Positions 14,195 to 23,666 are shown, counted from the first letter of the stretch. The stretch: DNA of 64,000 nt from Bradyrhizobium erythrophlei (GCF_900129425.1 NZ_LT670817.1:5394001-5458000); one strand, 5' to 3'. A program made the numbers and translations. Notes: generated by a model not told the origin, from the letters alone.

Positions 14195-15304
14195 ATGACC
14201 GAATATATCCACGAACTACCGAATTGGCCCAAATTTGAATGGGATCAGCGCGGCCTCACCAAGCAACTAGCGGCTGTCCGGCATCGCCAGGGCCGCCTCA
14301 TTGGCCGCATGCAGGCGCTTGGTTTTCGCCTTCGCGAGGAAGCCGTCCTCCAGACCCTGACCGAAGACGTAGTCAAGTCCAGCGAGATCGAAGGCGAAAT
14401 CCTCGACAAGGATCAAGTGCGATCCTCGATCGCGCGCCGTCTCGGAATGGACGCGGCGGCGCTGCCGTCCGCCGACCGCAACGTCGAAGGTGTCGTCGAA
14501 ATGATGCTCGACGCCACGCAGAAGTACAAAGAAGAACTCACCCAGGACCGTCTGTTCGGTTGGCACGCGTCGCTCTTCCCGACGGGACGAAGCGGCATGC
14601 GAAAAATCATGGTCGGCGCATGGCGCGACAAAAAGTCAGGACCCATGCAGGTTGTCTCGGGCCCTGAAGGCCGCGAGCGCGTTCACTATGAAGCACCCGT
14701 CGCCGGACGGCTCGACACCGAGACGCAAGCTTTCCTCAAATGGTTTAATGGGACGAATGATACCGATCCGGTACTCAGGGCCGCGCTCGCACATCTGTGG
14801 TTCGTCACCATCCATCCCTTCGAGGACGGCAACGGACGCATCGCGCGCGCCATTGCCGATATGTCCCTCGCGCGCTCGGAGGAGAGTACGCAGCGCTTCT
14901 ACAGCATGTCCGCTCAAATCCGGATCGAACGCAACGCGTATTACGACATATTGGAATCGACGCAGAAGGGCGATCTCGACATAACGCCCTGGATGGAATG
15001 GTTCCTGGGCTGCCTCGACCGCGCCTTCGATGGTACCGAGGACACTCTCGCCGTTGTTTTCAAGAAGGCGGACTTTTGGAAGAAACACGCGGCGGCGACG
15101 CTCAATGAGCGTCAGCGCGACATTCTCAATCGTTTGCTGGATGGTTTCGAGGGCAAGCTTACCTCGTCAAAATGGGCCCTGATTGAAAAATGCTCGCCTG
15201 ATACCGCGCTACGCGACATTGTCGATCTGGTCGAGCGTGGGATACTCACGAAGGACCCCGGAGGCGGCCGAAGCACAAGCTATTCGTTGGTCAAGGAGCC
15301 CTGA
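14195..15304 (+). CDS. Fic-domain AMP-transferase, DUF4172 type, class II
   Basis: 369 aa. N-terminal DUF4172 (YIHELPNWPKFEWD) over residues about 1-80 holds the inhibitory motif S62-xxx-E66-G67 (KSSEIEGEI), so self-inhibited. The catalytic motif H207-P-F-E-D-G-N-G-R215 is intact. A C-terminal winged helix (residues about 300-365, ERQRDILNRLL, then GILTKDPGGGRSTSYSL) probably binds the upstream palindromes. Expected reaction: transfer of AMP from ATP to Ser, Thr or Tyr of a target protein, and removal in some homologues. Stands alone, in accessory DNA. Confidence 0.9.
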   Translation: MTEYIHELPNWPKFEWDQRGLTKQLAAVRHRQGRLIGRMQALGFRLREEAVLQTLTEDVVKSSEIEGEILDKDQVRSSIARRLGMDAAALPSADRNVEGVVEMMLDATQKYKEELTQDRLFGWHASLFPTGRSGMRKIMVGAWRDKKSGPMQVVSGPEGRERVHYEAPVAGRLDTETQAFLKWFNGTNDTDPVLRAALAHLWFVTIHPFEDGNGRIARAIADMSLARSEESTQRFYSMSAQIRIERNAYYDILESTQKGDLDITPWMEWFLGCLDRAFDGTEDTLAVVFKKADFWKKHAAATLNERQRDILNRLLDGFEGKLTSSKWALIEKCSPDTALRDIVDLVERGILTKDPGGGRSTSYSLVKEP

Positions 15305-15460
15305 TACGCTTCGGGCATTAAATTTCTCAGGTCCATCTGAAGAATTTCAATTTTCCGGCGTTGGACGGAAAGCTTTTTGCCCGCCCCCGGTCCAGAGACA
15401 TCATACTCTCGCCAAACTACGGCGCGTTATGTTTTGATCAAACCACCCCGGAGGCAATCC

Positions 15461-15793
15461 ATGTTTATCGCGATGAACCGGTTTCAGGTTGCGAAAGGCT
15501 CGGAGGCGGCCTTCGAGAATGTCTGGGCGTCCCGCGACAGTCATCTCGACAAGGTGCCGGGCTTTATCGAGTTTCATCTGCTCAGGGGTCCCGAGGCCGA
15601 GGATCACACGCTTTATGCCTCGCACACGATCTGGGAAAACCGCGCGGTGTTTGAGGCGTGGACCAAATCGGAGGCGTTCCGCGCCGCGCATCACAACGCC
15701 GGCGACAACAAGCCGCTCTATCTCGGACATCCGCAATTCGAGGGGTTCGAGGTGCGTCAGACCAAGCGGCGCGGCAAGACCGCGGCGGCGTGA
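15461..15793 (+). CDS. IsdG/HmuQ-HmuD-type heme-degrading monooxygenase (ABM fold)
   Basis: 110 aa; GGAGG at 15450-15454 fixes ATG 15461 (MFIAMNRFQVAKGSEAAFEN). The ABM ferredoxin-like fold is clear, with the family features FENVWASRD, PGFIEFHLLRG, YASHTIWE and EAWTKSEAFRAAHHNAG, where Trp and His line the heme pocket. Bradyrhizobium HmuQ and HmuD degrade heme to biliverdin and release iron. This copy is not next to heme transport genes. It starts the core region after the island. No iron-control box was identified with confidence. Confidence 0.85.
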   Translation: MFIAMNRFQVAKGSEAAFENVWASRDSHLDKVPGFIEFHLLRGPEAEDHTLYASHTIWENRAVFEAWTKSEAFRAAHHNAGDNKPLYLGHPQFEGFEVRQTKRRGKTAAA

Positions 15794-15850
15794 CCGACAC
15801 ACCCCAAGAAGTCAGCGCGAGACGTCACCGCGCTGGCTCGATCGTTCCGC

Positions 15851-16510
15851 TTACGCCGCCTTGGCCATCTCCGACACCCGCTCCCAGGTCGTGGCCTTCA
15901 TGCTCGGCCGGGCTTCCATCCGCGCCAGCCACGCCACGAGATTGGCGTGCGGCGTTCCGAGTTCGGACCATTCCGGGGTCTGGGTGAAAAAGCCGATCTG
16001 CGGCGCGACCAGCAGGTCCGCCAGCGATACGGCGTCGCCGGCGAAATAGGGCTGCCCGCCGAGAAGCCGTGCCAGTTCGGCGAACACCGCGCGGGCCTGC
16101 GGCATCGCCGCTGCGATCACCGCTTCGTCCGGCGTCAGCCCCATCAGCATCGGCCCGATCACGCGCTGGAAGCCGATGACGTTGCCGACGCCCTGGAACA
16201 GATACCAGTCGTTGACATTCATCACCTGATCCATACGCGACGCGCGCCTGGGATCGGCGGGCGTCAGCGCCGGCGCCGGCAGCACGCGGTCGAGGTAGCG
16301 CAGGATGGCCTGGGTCTCGTACAGGCTGAAGCCGTTGTGTTCGAGCACCGGCACCCGGCCGAAGGGATGGCGCGCCAGATGTTGCGGCGAGCGGAACGTG
16401 CCCGGCGCCACCGGCGAAAGCCGATAGGACGCGCCCTTCTCTTCCAGCATCGCCAGTACGGTGCGTCCGAACGGACTGCCGGGAATGGAATGGACGATGA
16501 ATTCCTGCAT
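15851..16510 (-). CDS. Glutathione S-transferase family protein
   Basis: 219 aa. Residues 1-80 are a thioredoxin-like GST N-domain (SIPGSPFGRTVLAMLEEKGASY, cis-Pro in GRVPVLEHNG, then LYETQAILRYLD). Residues 90-215 are the helical C-domain with PYFAGDAVSLADLLVAPQIGF. Conjugation of glutathione to small electrophiles is likely; the substrate is unknown. Separate leftward gene, followed by the SRPBCC/ArsR pair 58 bases upstream. Confidence 0.85.
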   Translation of the reverse strand: MQEFIVHSIPGSPFGRTVLAMLEEKGASYRLSPVAPGTFRSPQHLARHPFGRVPVLEHNGFSLYETQAILRYLDRVLPAPALTPADPRRASRMDQVMNVNDWYLFQGVGNVIGFQRVIGPMLMGLTPDEAVIAAAMPQARAVFAELARLLGGQPYFAGDAVSLADLLVAPQIGFFTQTPEWSELGTPHANLVAWLARMEARPSMKATTWERVSEMAKAA

Positions 16511-16568
16511 GACGATCTCCTCACTCGCTGTGTTGATTTTAGCTTAGGTCAGTATTTTCTAGTTGAGG

Positions 16569-17048
16569 TCAGTTGTTGCTCTGCTCGGCTTCGCGCACAA
16601 AGCGCTCGATCAGGCCCGGCCAGCCGCCATCGACGTCTTTGCGCATCGAGGCGCCGGCCTCCGCACCCATGGTCTCGAACTTGTGGTGCAGCAGTTCGAC
16701 CCGCGTGGCGTCCGGCCCGTCGGCGGCGAAGCGCACATCGACTTCGGATTTCATGGCGGGGTCCGGCTTCCACTGCGCGTTGATCTGCCAGATCATCACC
16801 AGCCGATGCGGCGGCTCCCAATGGGTGATGGTGGCGACGGCGGTCTCGGTGCCGTCTTCGGATATCTCGAGCCAGCGGCCGCCAAGGCGCGGCTCCATCA
16901 GTACCTTTTGAATCGGCATCTTGCCGACGCCGTGGTCGTACGGCCACCAGCGCGTCAGACCGCTGGTGAAGACGTCGAACGCGTGGGCGATCGGCGCCTT
17001 GACGTGTACGGTTTTGCGCACGGGCGCGATGACAACGACCTCGTTCAT
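16569..17048 (-). CDS. SRPBCC/AHSA1-domain protein
   Basis: 159 aa, complete AHSA1 fold: the N-terminal strand VRKTVHVKAPIAHAFDVFTSGLTRWWPYDHG, the signature LGGRWLEISEDG, and the C-terminal helix GWPGLIERFVREAEQ. Members bind hydrophobic ligands and are often co-encoded with an ArsR regulator. Here the start follows the ArsR stop directly (TGAATG), so it is one operon with 17049-17369. Ligand unknown. Confidence 0.85.
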   Translation of the reverse strand: MNEVVVIAPVRKTVHVKAPIAHAFDVFTSGLTRWWPYDHGVGKMPIQKVLMEPRLGGRWLEISEDGTETAVATITHWEPPHRLVMIWQINAQWKPDPAMKSEVDVRFAADGPDATRVELLHHKFETMGAEAGASMRKDVDGGWPGLIERFVREAEQSNN

Positions 17049-17369
17049 TCATTTGCTCCTTGAAGCCTTGTAGGATTTTTCGGCTTCCAGTTTGAAAGCC
17101 TCCAGCGCGTCGCCCCAGAAACTGTCCAGCCAGGCGCGCAATTCCACCAGACCTTCACGCCGGAGCGAATAGATCCGGCGCACGCCTTCGCTGTGCTCTT
17201 CGACCAGACCAGCGTCTTTCAGCACCTTCAGGTGTTGCGACACCGCCGGCCGGGAGACCGGCATCCCGGCGGCCAGCAGGTTCACTGCACGCGGCCCGGC
17301 GCGCAGGCGTTCGAACACCTTCCGCCGTGTCGGGTCCGCCAGCACCATGAGGGCATTTCCGTAAGCCAT
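17049..17369 (-). CDS. ArsR-family transcriptional regulator
   Basis: 106 aa from ATG 17369 (MAYGNALMVLADPTRRKVFERL). The winged helix covers residues 5-85, with recognition helix SRPAVSQHLKVLKDAGLV and wing EEHSEGVRRIYSLR. It has no cysteine metal site, like the subgroup paired with AHSA1 proteins, so it probably senses an organic signal or other proteins. Divergent from the hydrolase gene at 17436, with 66 bases between, and likely regulates both directions. Confidence 0.9.
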   Translation of the reverse strand: MAYGNALMVLADPTRRKVFERLRAGPRAVNLLAAGMPVSRPAVSQHLKVLKDAGLVEEHSEGVRRIYSLRREGLVELRAWLDSFWGDALEAFKLEAEKSYKASRSK

Positions 17370-17435
17370 GGCTAACGGTAAGCCTGAACTTACAGGCATG
17401 TCAAGACGGCCTGTTTCAATGCTAGGATGCGATCG

Positions 17436-18296
17436 ATGACCCAGTTCGAACAGATCACGATCGCCCCGGGCCTGACCTTCGACGCTCTCGTCGCCGGCGA
17501 CGCCGGTGCGCCGCTGGTGCTGCTGCTGCACGGCTTTGCGGAATCCATGCATTGCTGGCGGGCGCAGGTGAACGTGCTTGCGGCGGCCGGTTATCGCGCG
17601 GTGGCGCCCAGCCAGCGCGGCTATTCGCCCGGCGCGCGGCCGGATACGGGCGAGCCTTTGAATTATCACATCAACCGATTGATGGACGATGCGATGGCGA
17701 TCGCCGCCGCCGCCGGTTATGGCGAGCGCCGTTTCCATCTCGTCGGCCACGATTGGGGCGGCAGCATCGCCTGGGCGCTCGCCGATCGCTTTCGGGAGCG
17801 GCTGGCGTCGCTCACCGTGCTGTCGCGGCCGCACCCGAACGCCTTCAATCGCGCGTTACAAATGGAAGACGGCGATCAGGCGCACCGCTCGCGGCACCAT
17901 ACTGCCTTTCTCGAGCCTGATGCCGCCGATCTGCTGCTGGCCGACAAAGCAAAACAACTGCGTGAGCGGCTGGCTGCGGCCGGCGTTCCCTCAGCCGCCG
18001 TCGAGGCGCATCTTGGCGTGCTCGGCAACAAGGCGGCGATGGAAGCCGCGCTCGCCTGGTATCGCGCGCGCGGCGCGATCCGTTCGCCACTCGGCCCGAT
18101 CCGGGTGCCGACGCTCTATATCTGGGGCGACGCCGACGACACCGTGGGGCGGTCGGCCGCCGAAGGCACCGAAGATTTCATCGCCGCACCCTTTACCTTC
18201 GAAGTGCTGCCCGACGTCGGCCATTTCGCGGCGGATCAAGTGCCCGATCGCGTCAGCGAGCTGTTGCTTCAACAGCTCGCGGCCTATCCGGCCTAG
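17436..18296 (+). CDS. Alpha/beta hydrolase, epoxide-hydrolase-like
   Basis: 286 aa. The oxyanion motif is HGFAESMHCW, the nucleophile elbow G-H-D-W-G-G has Asp, as in epoxide hydrolases and dehalogenases, and the acid/base pair is near IWGDADD and DVGHFAADQVPDRV. A cap domain occupies residues about 135-210. Soluble, no signal peptide. Substrate unknown; lies opposite an ArsR regulator that may control it. Confidence 0.85.
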   Translation: MTQFEQITIAPGLTFDALVAGDAGAPLVLLLHGFAESMHCWRAQVNVLAAAGYRAVAPSQRGYSPGARPDTGEPLNYHINRLMDDAMAIAAAAGYGERRFHLVGHDWGGSIAWALADRFRERLASLTVLSRPHPNAFNRALQMEDGDQAHRSRHHTAFLEPDAADLLLADKAKQLRERLAAAGVPSAAVEAHLGVLGNKAAMEAALAWYRARGAIRSPLGPIRVPTLYIWGDADDTVGRSAAEGTEDFIAAPFTFEVLPDVGHFAADQVPDRVSELLLQQLAAYPA

Positions 18297-18372
18297 CGAG
18301 TCGAACTCACGAAGGCCTGTGGAACTTCGCCGCCTCAAAATTGTTGTCCTGCAGCAAATGGAGCAAGACGGC

Positions 18373-18519
18373 ATGGCCAACGACAATCGCGGGGATCAGC
18401 GTGCGGCACCCGGGCGCGATCAAGTCAAGGACTCGCGTTCAACCGCCCGGCCCTCTCCGCCGCCAGGTCCGCCGGTTCTGAACGACGGACTGGAATCGCT
18501 ACGCAGCGGCCACTGCTGA
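18373..18519 (+). CDS. Possible small Pro-rich protein, 48 aa
   Basis: MANDNRGDQRAAPGRDQVKD followed by a Pro-rich stretch (PSPPPGPPVLNDGLE). There is a weak GGAG about 10 bases upstream. Disordered composition, no family; the open frame extends further upstream without an ATG with better context. It may be non-coding. Confidence 0.25.
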   Translation: MANDNRGDQRAAPGRDQVKDSRSTARPSPPPGPPVLNDGLESLRSGHC

Positions 18520-18533
18520 TCGCGTCGTCGCCC

Positions 18534-20141
18534 CTACTCCGACTTGTCGATATTCCAAAAGACCGGCGTGGCCGGACCGTCGAGCACGCCAGTGAGCGAT
18601 TTGCGCCACGCGCTTGGCTGGGTGAATTGCCCGAGCGGGATATAGATCACCTGGTCATAGGCTTCCTTCTGGATGTCGGCGGCGATCTTCTTTTGCTCCT
18701 CGGCGGAAGACGCTCGCACGAAGGCGTCTTTCAACTGCTCGATTTTGGCGTCTTCGGCCCAGCCGAACCAGCCGCCGCTCTTGCCTTGGCCGCCGATGGC
18801 GAAGTTGACGATGGGATTCATCAAGTCGGCCGCGGCCCAATTGGTGAAGAACATGTTCCAGCCGCCCTCCTTCGGCGACTTCTGGCTGGTGCGGCGGCTG
18901 ACCACGGTCTGCCAGTCGGTGGCCTGCACATCCACCTTGAAGCCGGCCTCGCGCAACAGCTGCGCCGCGACGATCGGTTGGGCCTTCAATGTCACGACGT
19001 CGCCGGGCGCCATGATCACGATGGGGGTGCCGTCATAGCCGGACTCGGCGAGCAGTTTCTTCGCTTCCGCCATGCCGTTGCCCTTCACGACCGATTCCGA
19101 GCCGACATCCGTCGCCAGCGGCGTGCCGCAAACGAACAACGCGCCGCAGACCTTGTAATATTCGGGATTACCGATCAGCGCGTCCAGCACGTCCTTCTGG
19201 TTCATCGCCAACAAGGCCGCGCGGCGCACCTTGACATTGTCGAACGGCGGCCAAAGAAAATTCATACGCCCGACCGTCTGAAAGCCGAGCTGGTTGGAGG
19301 TTTCGACCTTGATATTCTTGTCGGCTGCCAGCACCGGCAGAATATCGTAGGATGGAATTTCCATGAAATCGATGTCGCCGGACTGCAGCGCATTGGCCGC
19401 GGTCTGCGCGTCCGCAATCGTGATCCATTCGACGCGATCGACCTTCACCACCTTGCCGCCGGAGGTCCAGCTCGGCGGCTCCTTGCGCGGCACATAATCC
19501 CTGTTCTTCTCGAACACCGCCTTCACGCCGGGCTGAAATTCCGCCGGCACGAACTTGAACGGACCGGAGCCGATCAATTCCGGAACCGGCTTGTCGGGCG
19601 GCGTTTCCGCCAGCCGCTTCGGCATCATGAACGGCACCAGCGATGACGGTTTTCCGATCGACTCCAGCACCAGGCCGTAGGGCTCTTTCAGCTTCAACGT
19701 GATGGTTTTGGCATCGGTCGCCTCCAGGCTGGCGGTGAATGCCATCAGCTTCTGGCCCATGCCATCGGCCTTGCCCCAGCGCCTGAGCGAGGCCACGCAG
19801 TCTTCCGCCGTGACCGGCGTGCCGTCGTGCCATTTCAGGCCGTCGCGCAGGGTGAAGGTGTAGGTGAGCTTGTCGTCGGAAACTTTCCAGTCGGCCATCT
19901 GCGGCTGGATCTTGAAGCTGGAGTCCTCCGCCAGCAGCGTGTCATAGATCATATAGCCGAAATCGCGGACGATATACGCTGTCGTCGTCATGCCCGGAGT
20001 GCGCAGATCGGCATGCATTACCGCGGTGATGGTCTTGGCGTCCGAGGGCCCGGACATGGCCAGCGTGGCCGAGAGCGCCAGCGCCGACAGGATAGCATTC
20101 GACGCGATCGTGGGACGTTTCCAGCGCGAGATGCGAAACAT
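18534..20141 (-). CDS. ABC transporter substrate-binding protein, peptide type (SBP_bac_5)
   Basis: 535 aa from ATG 20141 (MFRISRWKRPTIASNAILSA), which gives a signal peptide of about 36-40 residues. The family 5 layout is plain: YMIYDTLLAEDSSFKIQPQMADW, YTFTLRDGLKWHDGTPVTAEDCV, and late LREAGFKVDVQATDW. The protein should bind di- or oligopeptides in the periplasm and hand them to the permeases at 21819-23658. It is encoded on the opposite strand from the other transporter genes. Confidence 0.9.
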   Translation of the reverse strand: MFRISRWKRPTIASNAILSALALSATLAMSGPSDAKTITAVMHADLRTPGMTTTAYIVRDFGYMIYDTLLAEDSSFKIQPQMADWKVSDDKLTYTFTLRDGLKWHDGTPVTAEDCVASLRRWGKADGMGQKLMAFTASLEATDAKTITLKLKEPYGLVLESIGKPSSLVPFMMPKRLAETPPDKPVPELIGSGPFKFVPAEFQPGVKAVFEKNRDYVPRKEPPSWTSGGKVVKVDRVEWITIADAQTAANALQSGDIDFMEIPSYDILPVLAADKNIKVETSNQLGFQTVGRMNFLWPPFDNVKVRRAALLAMNQKDVLDALIGNPEYYKVCGALFVCGTPLATDVGSESVVKGNGMAEAKKLLAESGYDGTPIVIMAPGDVVTLKAQPIVAAQLLREAGFKVDVQATDWQTVVSRRTSQKSPKEGGWNMFFTNWAAADLMNPIVNFAIGGQGKSGGWFGWAEDAKIEQLKDAFVRASSAEEQKKIAADIQKEAYDQVIYIPLGQFTQPSAWRKSLTGVLDGPATPVFWNIDKSE

Positions 20142-20405
20142 TCGTTTATCTCCTGACGTGAAACTGGCCAAAGGCCGATGATTTGCTGTGCATGCGGGCC
20201 GTTATTTAGGCGCTCTAACACGCTGTAACTCCAAGATATTCGAGACTTGCACCAAGCGCGTGGCGCGTCAATCGTGTTTTGGCGCGTGGTCGCGGCTGCG
20301 GATCAATGCGACCGCTCGCAGATGTTTCACTTTACAAATTCATCGCCGATCATTCTCGTAAGCGACGCGCGCACGCGCCGAAACATTCGAAACCGAGAGC
20401 TTGCC

Positions 20406-21536
20406 ATGAACCCCGCCAACCTTCCCTTTGACTCCGAAGCTATGCTGCAGGGCCTGCGCGGCTGGGTGGAATGCGAAAGTCCGACCTGGGACGCGAGCGC
20501 TGTGAACCGCATGCTCGACATCGCCGCGCGCGACATGGCGATCATGGGCGCCACGATCGAACGCATCGCCGGAACGCAGGGATTTGGCGGCTGCGTCCGC
20601 GCGCGCTTTCCGCATCCGAAGCAGGGCGAGCCGGGGATTCTGATCGCGGGACATCTCGATACGGTTCATCCCGTCGGCACGCTGGAAAAACTCAAATGGC
20701 GGCGCGACGGCAACAAATGTTTCGGGCCCGGGATCTTCGACATGAAGGGCGGCAATTACCTGGCGCTGGAAGCGATCCGGCAATTGGCCCGCGCCTCCTT
20801 CACGACGCCGCTGCCGGTCACGGTATTGTTTACCCCGGACGAGGAAGTCGGCACGCCCTCGACGCGTGACATCATCGAAGCCGAGGCCGCGCGCAACAAA
20901 TACGTGCTGGTGCCCGAACCGGGCCGGCCCAACAACGGCGTCGTCACCGGGCGTTATGCGATCGCGCGGTTCAATCTGGAAGCGACAGGCAAACCGAGCC
21001 ATGCCGGCGCCACGCTGTCGTCGGGCCGTTCCGCGATCCGCGAGATGGCGCGCCAGATCATCGCAATCGACGGCATGACGACGGACGACTGCACCTTTAG
21101 CGTCGGCATCGTGCATGGCGGCCAATGGGTCAATTGCGTCGCCACCACCTGCAGCGGCGAAGCGCTGAGCATGGCCAAGCGCCAGGGCGATCTCGATCGC
21201 GGCGTCGAGCGGATGCTGGCGCTTTCCGGCACCGCCAATGACGTGACGTTCAAGGTGACGCGCGGCGTGACGCGGCCGGTGTGGGAGCCCAACGCCGGCA
21301 CCATGGCGCTGTATGAGAAAGCGCGCGGCGTGGCGAAAGCGATCGGAGTCGAGCTTCCGCACGGCAGCGCCGGCGGTGGTTCCGATGGCAATTTTACCGG
21401 CGCGATGGGAATCCCGACCCTCGACGGGCTCGGCGTTCGCGGCGCCGACGCGCATACGCTCAACGAGCATATCGAGGTCGATAGCCTGGCGGAACGAGGC
21501 CGCCTGATGGCCGGATTGCTCGCGACGCTGGATTGA
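20406..21536 (+). CDS. M20 family peptidase, glutamate carboxypeptidase (CPG2) type
   Basis: 376 aa. Metal ligands lie in the expected motifs: AGHLDTVHP, FDMKGGNYLALEA, PDEEVGTPSTRD, EPGRPNNG, and the late His in ADAHTLNEHIEVDSL. The lid dimer domain (residues about 175-290) starts KPSHAGATLSSGRSA. No signal peptide, so it works in the cytoplasm on imported peptides or acyl amino acids. It stands between the binding protein and the permeases of one locus. Confidence 0.9.
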   Translation: MNPANLPFDSEAMLQGLRGWVECESPTWDASAVNRMLDIAARDMAIMGATIERIAGTQGFGGCVRARFPHPKQGEPGILIAGHLDTVHPVGTLEKLKWRRDGNKCFGPGIFDMKGGNYLALEAIRQLARASFTTPLPVTVLFTPDEEVGTPSTRDIIEAEAARNKYVLVPEPGRPNNGVVTGRYAIARFNLEATGKPSHAGATLSSGRSAIREMARQIIAIDGMTTDDCTFSVGIVHGGQWVNCVATTCSGEALSMAKRQGDLDRGVERMLALSGTANDVTFKVTRGVTRPVWEPNAGTMALYEKARGVAKAIGVELPHGSAGGGSDGNFTGAMGIPTLDGLGVRGADAHTLNEHIEVDSLAERGRLMAGLLATLD

Positions 21537-21559
21537 GTAGTTTGACGAACTCACTGTGT

Positions 21560-21668
21560 GTCATGGCCAGGCTTTGTCCCAGCTATCCATGTCTTCTTGC
21601 ATCGAATTCTTCTTGCATCGAATTTCCAAGAAAGACGTGGATGCCCGGCACAAGGCCGGGCATGACGA
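21560..21668. repeat. Palindromic repeat, family A copy 1
   Basis: Left arm (TCATGGCCAGGCTTTGTCC...) and right arm (GACGTGGATGCCCGGCACA, CCGGGCATGACG) are near-inverted copies. The same element occurs at 30982-31072 and 46408-46494. A doubled ATCGAATTCTTCTTGC-type direct repeat lies in the loop. It separates the M20 gene from the permease gene. Confidence 0.85.
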
Positions 21669-21818
21669 ATTTAGAGCTGTGCGCGACCGCTTTGACGGAT
21701 CGTTTGCTTCGGCCCAAGATACGCGCAATGGCACGGGATTTGCTCGCCTGATGCGTACGGGCGGGAACTAAATCCGCGACAACCGAGTGCCGGTTGGCGC
21801 ATGGCATGATGGATAACG

Positions 21819-22760
21819 ATGCTCGGATACCTGCTTCGCCGTGTTCTTGCCGCCATTCCCGTCATGGGCGTGGTGGCCTTGTTCGTGTTCCTGCTGCTGC
21901 GGCTGACGCCGGGCGATCCCGCCGCCATTCTGGCCGGTGACAATGCCACGCCCGAGCGCCTCGAGCGCATCCGCACCTCGCTCGGCCTGAACGAACCGCT
22001 CTATATTCAATTCGTCACCTGGATCGGCCGGCTGCTGCATGGCGATCTCGGGGTGTCGCTGATCTCGAATGTGCCGGTGCTGAAAATGATCGGCCAGCGC
22101 GTCGAGCCGTCGATCTCGATCGCGGTATCGACCATCATCCTTTCCATCGTGGTCGCGGTGCCGCTTGGCGTGATCGCGGCGTGGAAACACGGCACCTGGA
22201 TCGACCGCTTCGTGATGGGATTGTCGGTGCTTGGCTTCTCGGTTCCGGTGTTCGTAATCGGCTATGTGCTGATCCAGGTCTTCGCCATCGATCTGCGCTG
22301 GCTGCCGGTGCAGGGTTTTAAGAGCATCACCGCGGGCCTCGGGCCGTTTCTCGAGCGCATCATCCTGCCGACCATTACGCTGTCCTTCATCTATATCGCG
22401 TTGATCGCGCGCATGACCCGCGCGGCGATGCTGGACGTGCTCGGCGAGGACTATGTCCGCACCGCACGCGCCAAGGGCATCAGCGAGACCGCCGTGCTGC
22501 TGCGCCACGCGCTGCGCAACGCCGCCGTGCCCGTGATCACCGTGATCGGTTCCGGCTTTGCGCTGCTGATATCGGGCGTCGTCGTCACCGAGAGCGTGTT
22601 CAACCTGCCCGGCATCGGACGCCTCACGGTCGATGCCGTGCTGGCGCGCGATTATCCGGTCATTCAGGCGATGATCCTTCTGACCTCGGGCATCTATGTC
22701 GCGGTCAATCTCCTGATCGACGTCGCCTACACCCTGCTCGATCCCAGAATTCGCTACTGA
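21819..22760 (+). CDS. Peptide ABC transporter permease, DppB type
   Basis: 313 aa, six membrane helices (first MLGYLLRRVLAAIPVMGVVAL). The permease loop is at about residues 205-235 (ARAKGISETAVLLRHALRNAAVPVIT), the EAA motif that contacts the ATPase, and the protein ends TLLDPRIRY as family members do. Start ATG 21819. Partner of the permease 22768-23658, seven bases downstream. Confidence 0.95.
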   Translation: MLGYLLRRVLAAIPVMGVVALFVFLLLRLTPGDPAAILAGDNATPERLERIRTSLGLNEPLYIQFVTWIGRLLHGDLGVSLISNVPVLKMIGQRVEPSISIAVSTIILSIVVAVPLGVIAAWKHGTWIDRFVMGLSVLGFSVPVFVIGYVLIQVFAIDLRWLPVQGFKSITAGLGPFLERIILPTITLSFIYIALIARMTRAAMLDVLGEDYVRTARAKGISETAVLLRHALRNAAVPVITVIGSGFALLISGVVVTESVFNLPGIGRLTVDAVLARDYPVIQAMILLTSGIYVAVNLLIDVAYTLLDPRIRY

Positions 22761-22767
22761 GGTCCGA

Positions 22768-23658
22768 ATGGCGATCGAAACCCTTCCCGAATCGTCGATC
22801 CCGATCACCACGCCGTTCCGGCCGGGGCTCGGATTTCTCACGGCGACGCCGATCATCGCCGCCGCCACCATCTGTCTCGCGCTGGTAATCCTGTCCGCGA
22901 TCCTGGCGCCATGGCTGTCGCCGCACGATCCCTTGCTGCTGGCACCGGCCCAGCGGCTGAAGCCCGCCAGCGCCGAGTTCCTGCTCGGCACCGACGGCTA
23001 TGGCCGCGACGTGCTGTCGCGCATTCTCTATGGCGGACGGATCTCGCTGCTGATCGGCGTTGGCGCCGCCGTCTTCAGCATCGGCATCGGCCTTGTGATC
23101 GGGCTCGTCTCCGGTTTCTTCAAATGGATCGACGCCATCATGATGCGGGTGATGGACGGGCTGATGGCGATCCCGAGCATCCTGCTCGCCATTGCCGTGG
23201 TCTCGCTGTCGGGCGCGAGCGTGTCGACGGTGCTGGTCGCGATCACCATCCCGGAAATTCCGCGCGTGGCGCGGCTGGTGCGCGCGGTGGTGCTCTCCGC
23301 GCGCGAGGAACCCTATGTCGAGGCCGCGATCTCGGTCGGCTCCAGCCTGCCGAAGATCATGTGGCGGCATTTGATGCCGAACACGATTGCGCCCCTGATC
23401 GTGCAAGGCACCTATGTCTGCGCCTCAGCCATTCTCACCGAAGCGATCCTGTCGTTTTTGGGCGCCGGCATCAGCCCGGAGACGCCGACCTGGGGCAACA
23501 TCATGGCCGAGGGCCGCGCTTATTTTCAGGTCAAGCCGTCGCTGATCTTCTGGCCGGGATTGCTGCTCTCGATCACGATTCTCAGCGTCAACCTGATCGG
23601 CGATGCCGCGCGCGATGCGCTCGATCCCCGCATGAAACAGCGGGAGGGCGGGAAGTGA
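22768..23658 (+). CDS. Peptide ABC transporter permease, DppC type
   Basis: 296 aa. An N-terminal cytoplasmic lead and first helix (TPIIAAATICLALVILSAILAPWL), then PHDPLLLAPAQRL and FLLGTDGYGRDVLSRILYGGR typical of DppC, an EAA loop (YVEAAISVGSSLPKIMWRHLMPN), and the end DALDPRMKQREGG. It forms a heterodimer channel with the DppB-type protein. A repeat element separates it from the ATPase gene downstream. Confidence 0.95.
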   Translation: MAIETLPESSIPITTPFRPGLGFLTATPIIAAATICLALVILSAILAPWLSPHDPLLLAPAQRLKPASAEFLLGTDGYGRDVLSRILYGGRISLLIGVGAAVFSIGIGLVIGLVSGFFKWIDAIMMRVMDGLMAIPSILLAIAVVSLSGASVSTVLVAITIPEIPRVARLVRAVVLSAREEPYVEAAISVGSSLPKIMWRHLMPNTIAPLIVQGTYVCASAILTEAILSFLGAGISPETPTWGNIMAEGRAYFQVKPSLIFWPGLLLSITILSVNLIGDAARDALDPRMKQREGGK

Positions 23659-23666
23659 TGGCACAA

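Noticed and set aside
1..15304. A complete, active prophage
   Set aside because: No integrase, terminase, portal, capsid or lysis gene was recognised in the visible part, so only a remnant or an island can be claimed.
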